From NCBI GenBank assembly GCA_023424585.1, contig JAFADT010000253.1:1-6537 (forward strand): a stretch of 6,537 nt of DNA, given 5' to 3'. Position numbers and translations under genes: made by a program. The notes under the pieces are model-generated. The model saw only the letters and a list, made by a program, of their open reading frames with translations. It was not told the DNA's origin and made no database searches. Shown here in pieces: positions 5,436 through 6,537 of the stretch (its first letter is position 1; the number at the start of each line of letters is the position of its first letter). The DNA is from Pseudomonadota bacterium. Lineage in GTDB: Bacteria > Myxococcota > Myxococcia > Myxococcales > Myxococcaceae.

Positions 5436-6537
5436 GTGGCCATCGTGACGTCGTCGGGCATCAGCGGCCGACAGCACAACCTCGCCGAGCAGGTCTTCTC
5501 CCGCGCCGCGGGCGCGCCGCTCGTGCCCGGCAACGAGGTGCGCCTCCTGCGCGACGCGCGCGAGAACTACCCCGCGTGGCTGCGCGCCATCCAGGAGGCC
5601 CAGCGCTCCATCCTCTTCGAGAACTACATCATTGAAGACGACGCGGTGGGCCGCGCCTTCGCGGAGGCCCTGTGCGCCCGCGCCCGCGACGGCGTGCAGG
5701 TCCGCGTCCTCCATGACTGGCTGGGCTGCATGGGCGCCGCGTCCCGCCACTACTGGCGCGTCCTGCGCGACGCGGGCGTGGAGGTGCGCTCCTTCAACCC
5801 CTTCCAGTTCGACCGGCCGCTCGCGTGGCTGGGCCGCAACCACCGCAAGACGCTCACCGTGGACGGCGAGGTGGGCTTCGTCTCCGGCCTGTGCGTGAGC
5901 CACAAGTGGGTGGGCGACCCGGAGAAGGGCGTGGCCCCCTGGCGCGACACCGGCCTGGAGCTCCGCGGCCCCGCCGTGGTGGATCTGGTGCGCGCCTTCG
6001 CCCAGGGCTGGAGCACCGTGGGCCCTCCCCTGGACGAGGAGGGCTGCCTGTCCGCCCGCGCCTCCCTGCCCAGGGGGGACGTGGCCCTGCGCGTCGTGGC
6101 CGGCGTGCCCTGGAGCGCGGGCCTGTTCCGCGTGGATCAGCTCATCGCGTCGCTCGCGCGCAAGCGGCTGTGGCTCACCGACGCGTACTTCGTGGGCACC
6201 GCCACCTATGTGCAGGCGCTCCGGGCCGCGTCGCGCGACGGCGTGGACGTGCGGCTGCTCGTGCCCGGCAGCAGCGACATCCCCGCGCTGCGCCCGCTCA
6301 CCCAGGCGGGCTACCGCCCCCTGCTGGAGGCCGGCATCCGCGTCTATGAGTGGAATGGCACCATGCTCCACGCCAAGACGGCCGTGGCGGATGGCACCTG
6401 GGCGCGCGTCGGGTCCTCCAACCTCAACCCCGCCAGCTGGCTGGGCAACTCCGAGATCGACGTCGCCGTGGAGGACGCCGGCTTCGCCCAGCAGATGGAG
6501 GCCATGTACCTCCAGGACCTGGAGCACGCGACGGAGG
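5436..6537 (+). CDS. Phospholipase D/cardiolipin synthase family protein (3' end outside window)
   Basis: The 367 visible codons form a two-HKD phospholipase D-superfamily enzyme. HKD motif 1 is HRKTLTVDG, with His136, Lys138 and Asp143. Motif 2 is HAKTAVADG, with His312, Lys314 and Asp319, followed by GSSNLN (327-332). The two histidines are expected to be nucleophile and general acid in phosphatidyl transfer. Cardiolipin synthesis is the likeliest role (phosphatidylglycerol plus a second phospholipid), but other phospholipid transfer or hydrolysis cannot be excluded. The tract [20 protein letters not shown], with FENYIIEDD after it, is typical of the cardiolipin synthase N-terminal half. 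No transmembrane helices precede the first domain, unlike E. coli ClsA and more like ClsB, so membrane contact is probably peripheral. After motif 1 the usual Gly-Gly-x-Asn is SGLC, with Cys153 in the Asn position. The GTG start at 5436 is chosen for GAGGAGG six bases upstream. Perhaps 20-60 C-terminal residues lie beyond the edge. Confidence 0.92.
   Translation, partial: MAIVTSSGISGRQHNLAEQVFSRAAGAPLVPGNEVRLLRDARENYPAWLRAIQEAQRSILFENYIIEDDAVGRAFAEALCARARDGVQVRVLHDWLGCMGAASRHYWRVLRDAGVEVRSFNPFQFDRPLAWLGRNHRKTLTVDGEVGFVSGLCVSHKWVGDPEKGVAPWRDTGLELRGPAVVDLVRAFAQGWSTVGPPLDEEGCLSARASLPRGDVALRVVAGVPWSAGLFRVDQLIASLARKRLWLTDAYFVGTATYVQALRAASRDGVDVRLLVPGSSDIPALRPLTQAGYRPLLEAGIRVYEWNGTMLHAKTAVADGTWARVGSSNLNPASWLGNSEIDVAVEDAGFAQQMEAMYLQDLEHATE

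Noticed and set aside
5214..6527. Minus-strand open frame of 437 codons
   Set aside because: It is the complement of the phospholipase D gene, rich in His, Gly, Ala and Val and without motifs. The plus frame has two intact HKD motifs.
1..6537. CRISPR arrays, tRNA or rRNA genes, insertion sequences
   Set aside because: No regularly spaced repeats, cloverleaf-like segments, rRNA motifs, transposase motifs or terminal inverted repeats were seen on either strand.

Overview
The window looks like chromosome of a high-GC bacterium, most likely a myxobacterium (Myxococcus/Corallococcus/Cystobacter type). This rests on strong G/C preference at third codon positions, frequent GTG starts with GA-rich ribosome binding sites, and a mix of central-metabolism genes with large secreted proteins of no known family. 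The taxon is inference; no rRNA or other marker gene is present.

Region 1 (1-2719, minus strand) holds three genes in the same direction. In transcription order they are a secreted protein of about 308 aa (1793-2719), a secreted protein of 320 aa (716-1678), and a probable coiled-coil lipoprotein (start near 677, running off the left edge). All three carry an export signal, and none belongs to a family I recognise. The gaps are 114 and 38 bases, or a TGATG overlap if the alternative start at 716 is used. They look like one transcription unit for envelope or extracellular proteins. Hand counts on sampled 60-base lines give 57-62% G+C here.

Region 2 (2720-3031) is about 310 bases without a convincing gene. 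It contains the 5' leader of the secreted-protein unit, a few short inverted repeats and two very short plus-strand reading frames. Composition changes at about its right-hand end.

Region 3 (3032-6537) has 70% or more G+C in the lines sampled and carries two well-recognised genes facing away from each other. On the minus strand is a complete bacterial-type glycogen debranching enzyme (amylo-alpha-1,6-glucosidase, 677 aa). On the plus strand is a phospholipase D/cardiolipin synthase-type enzyme, cut by the right edge. The 370 bases between them (5066-5435) must hold both promoters.

The two metabolic genes are ordinary. The part most likely to be undescribed is the three-gene exported cluster on the left. 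No mobile element, CRISPR array, tRNA or rRNA was seen.
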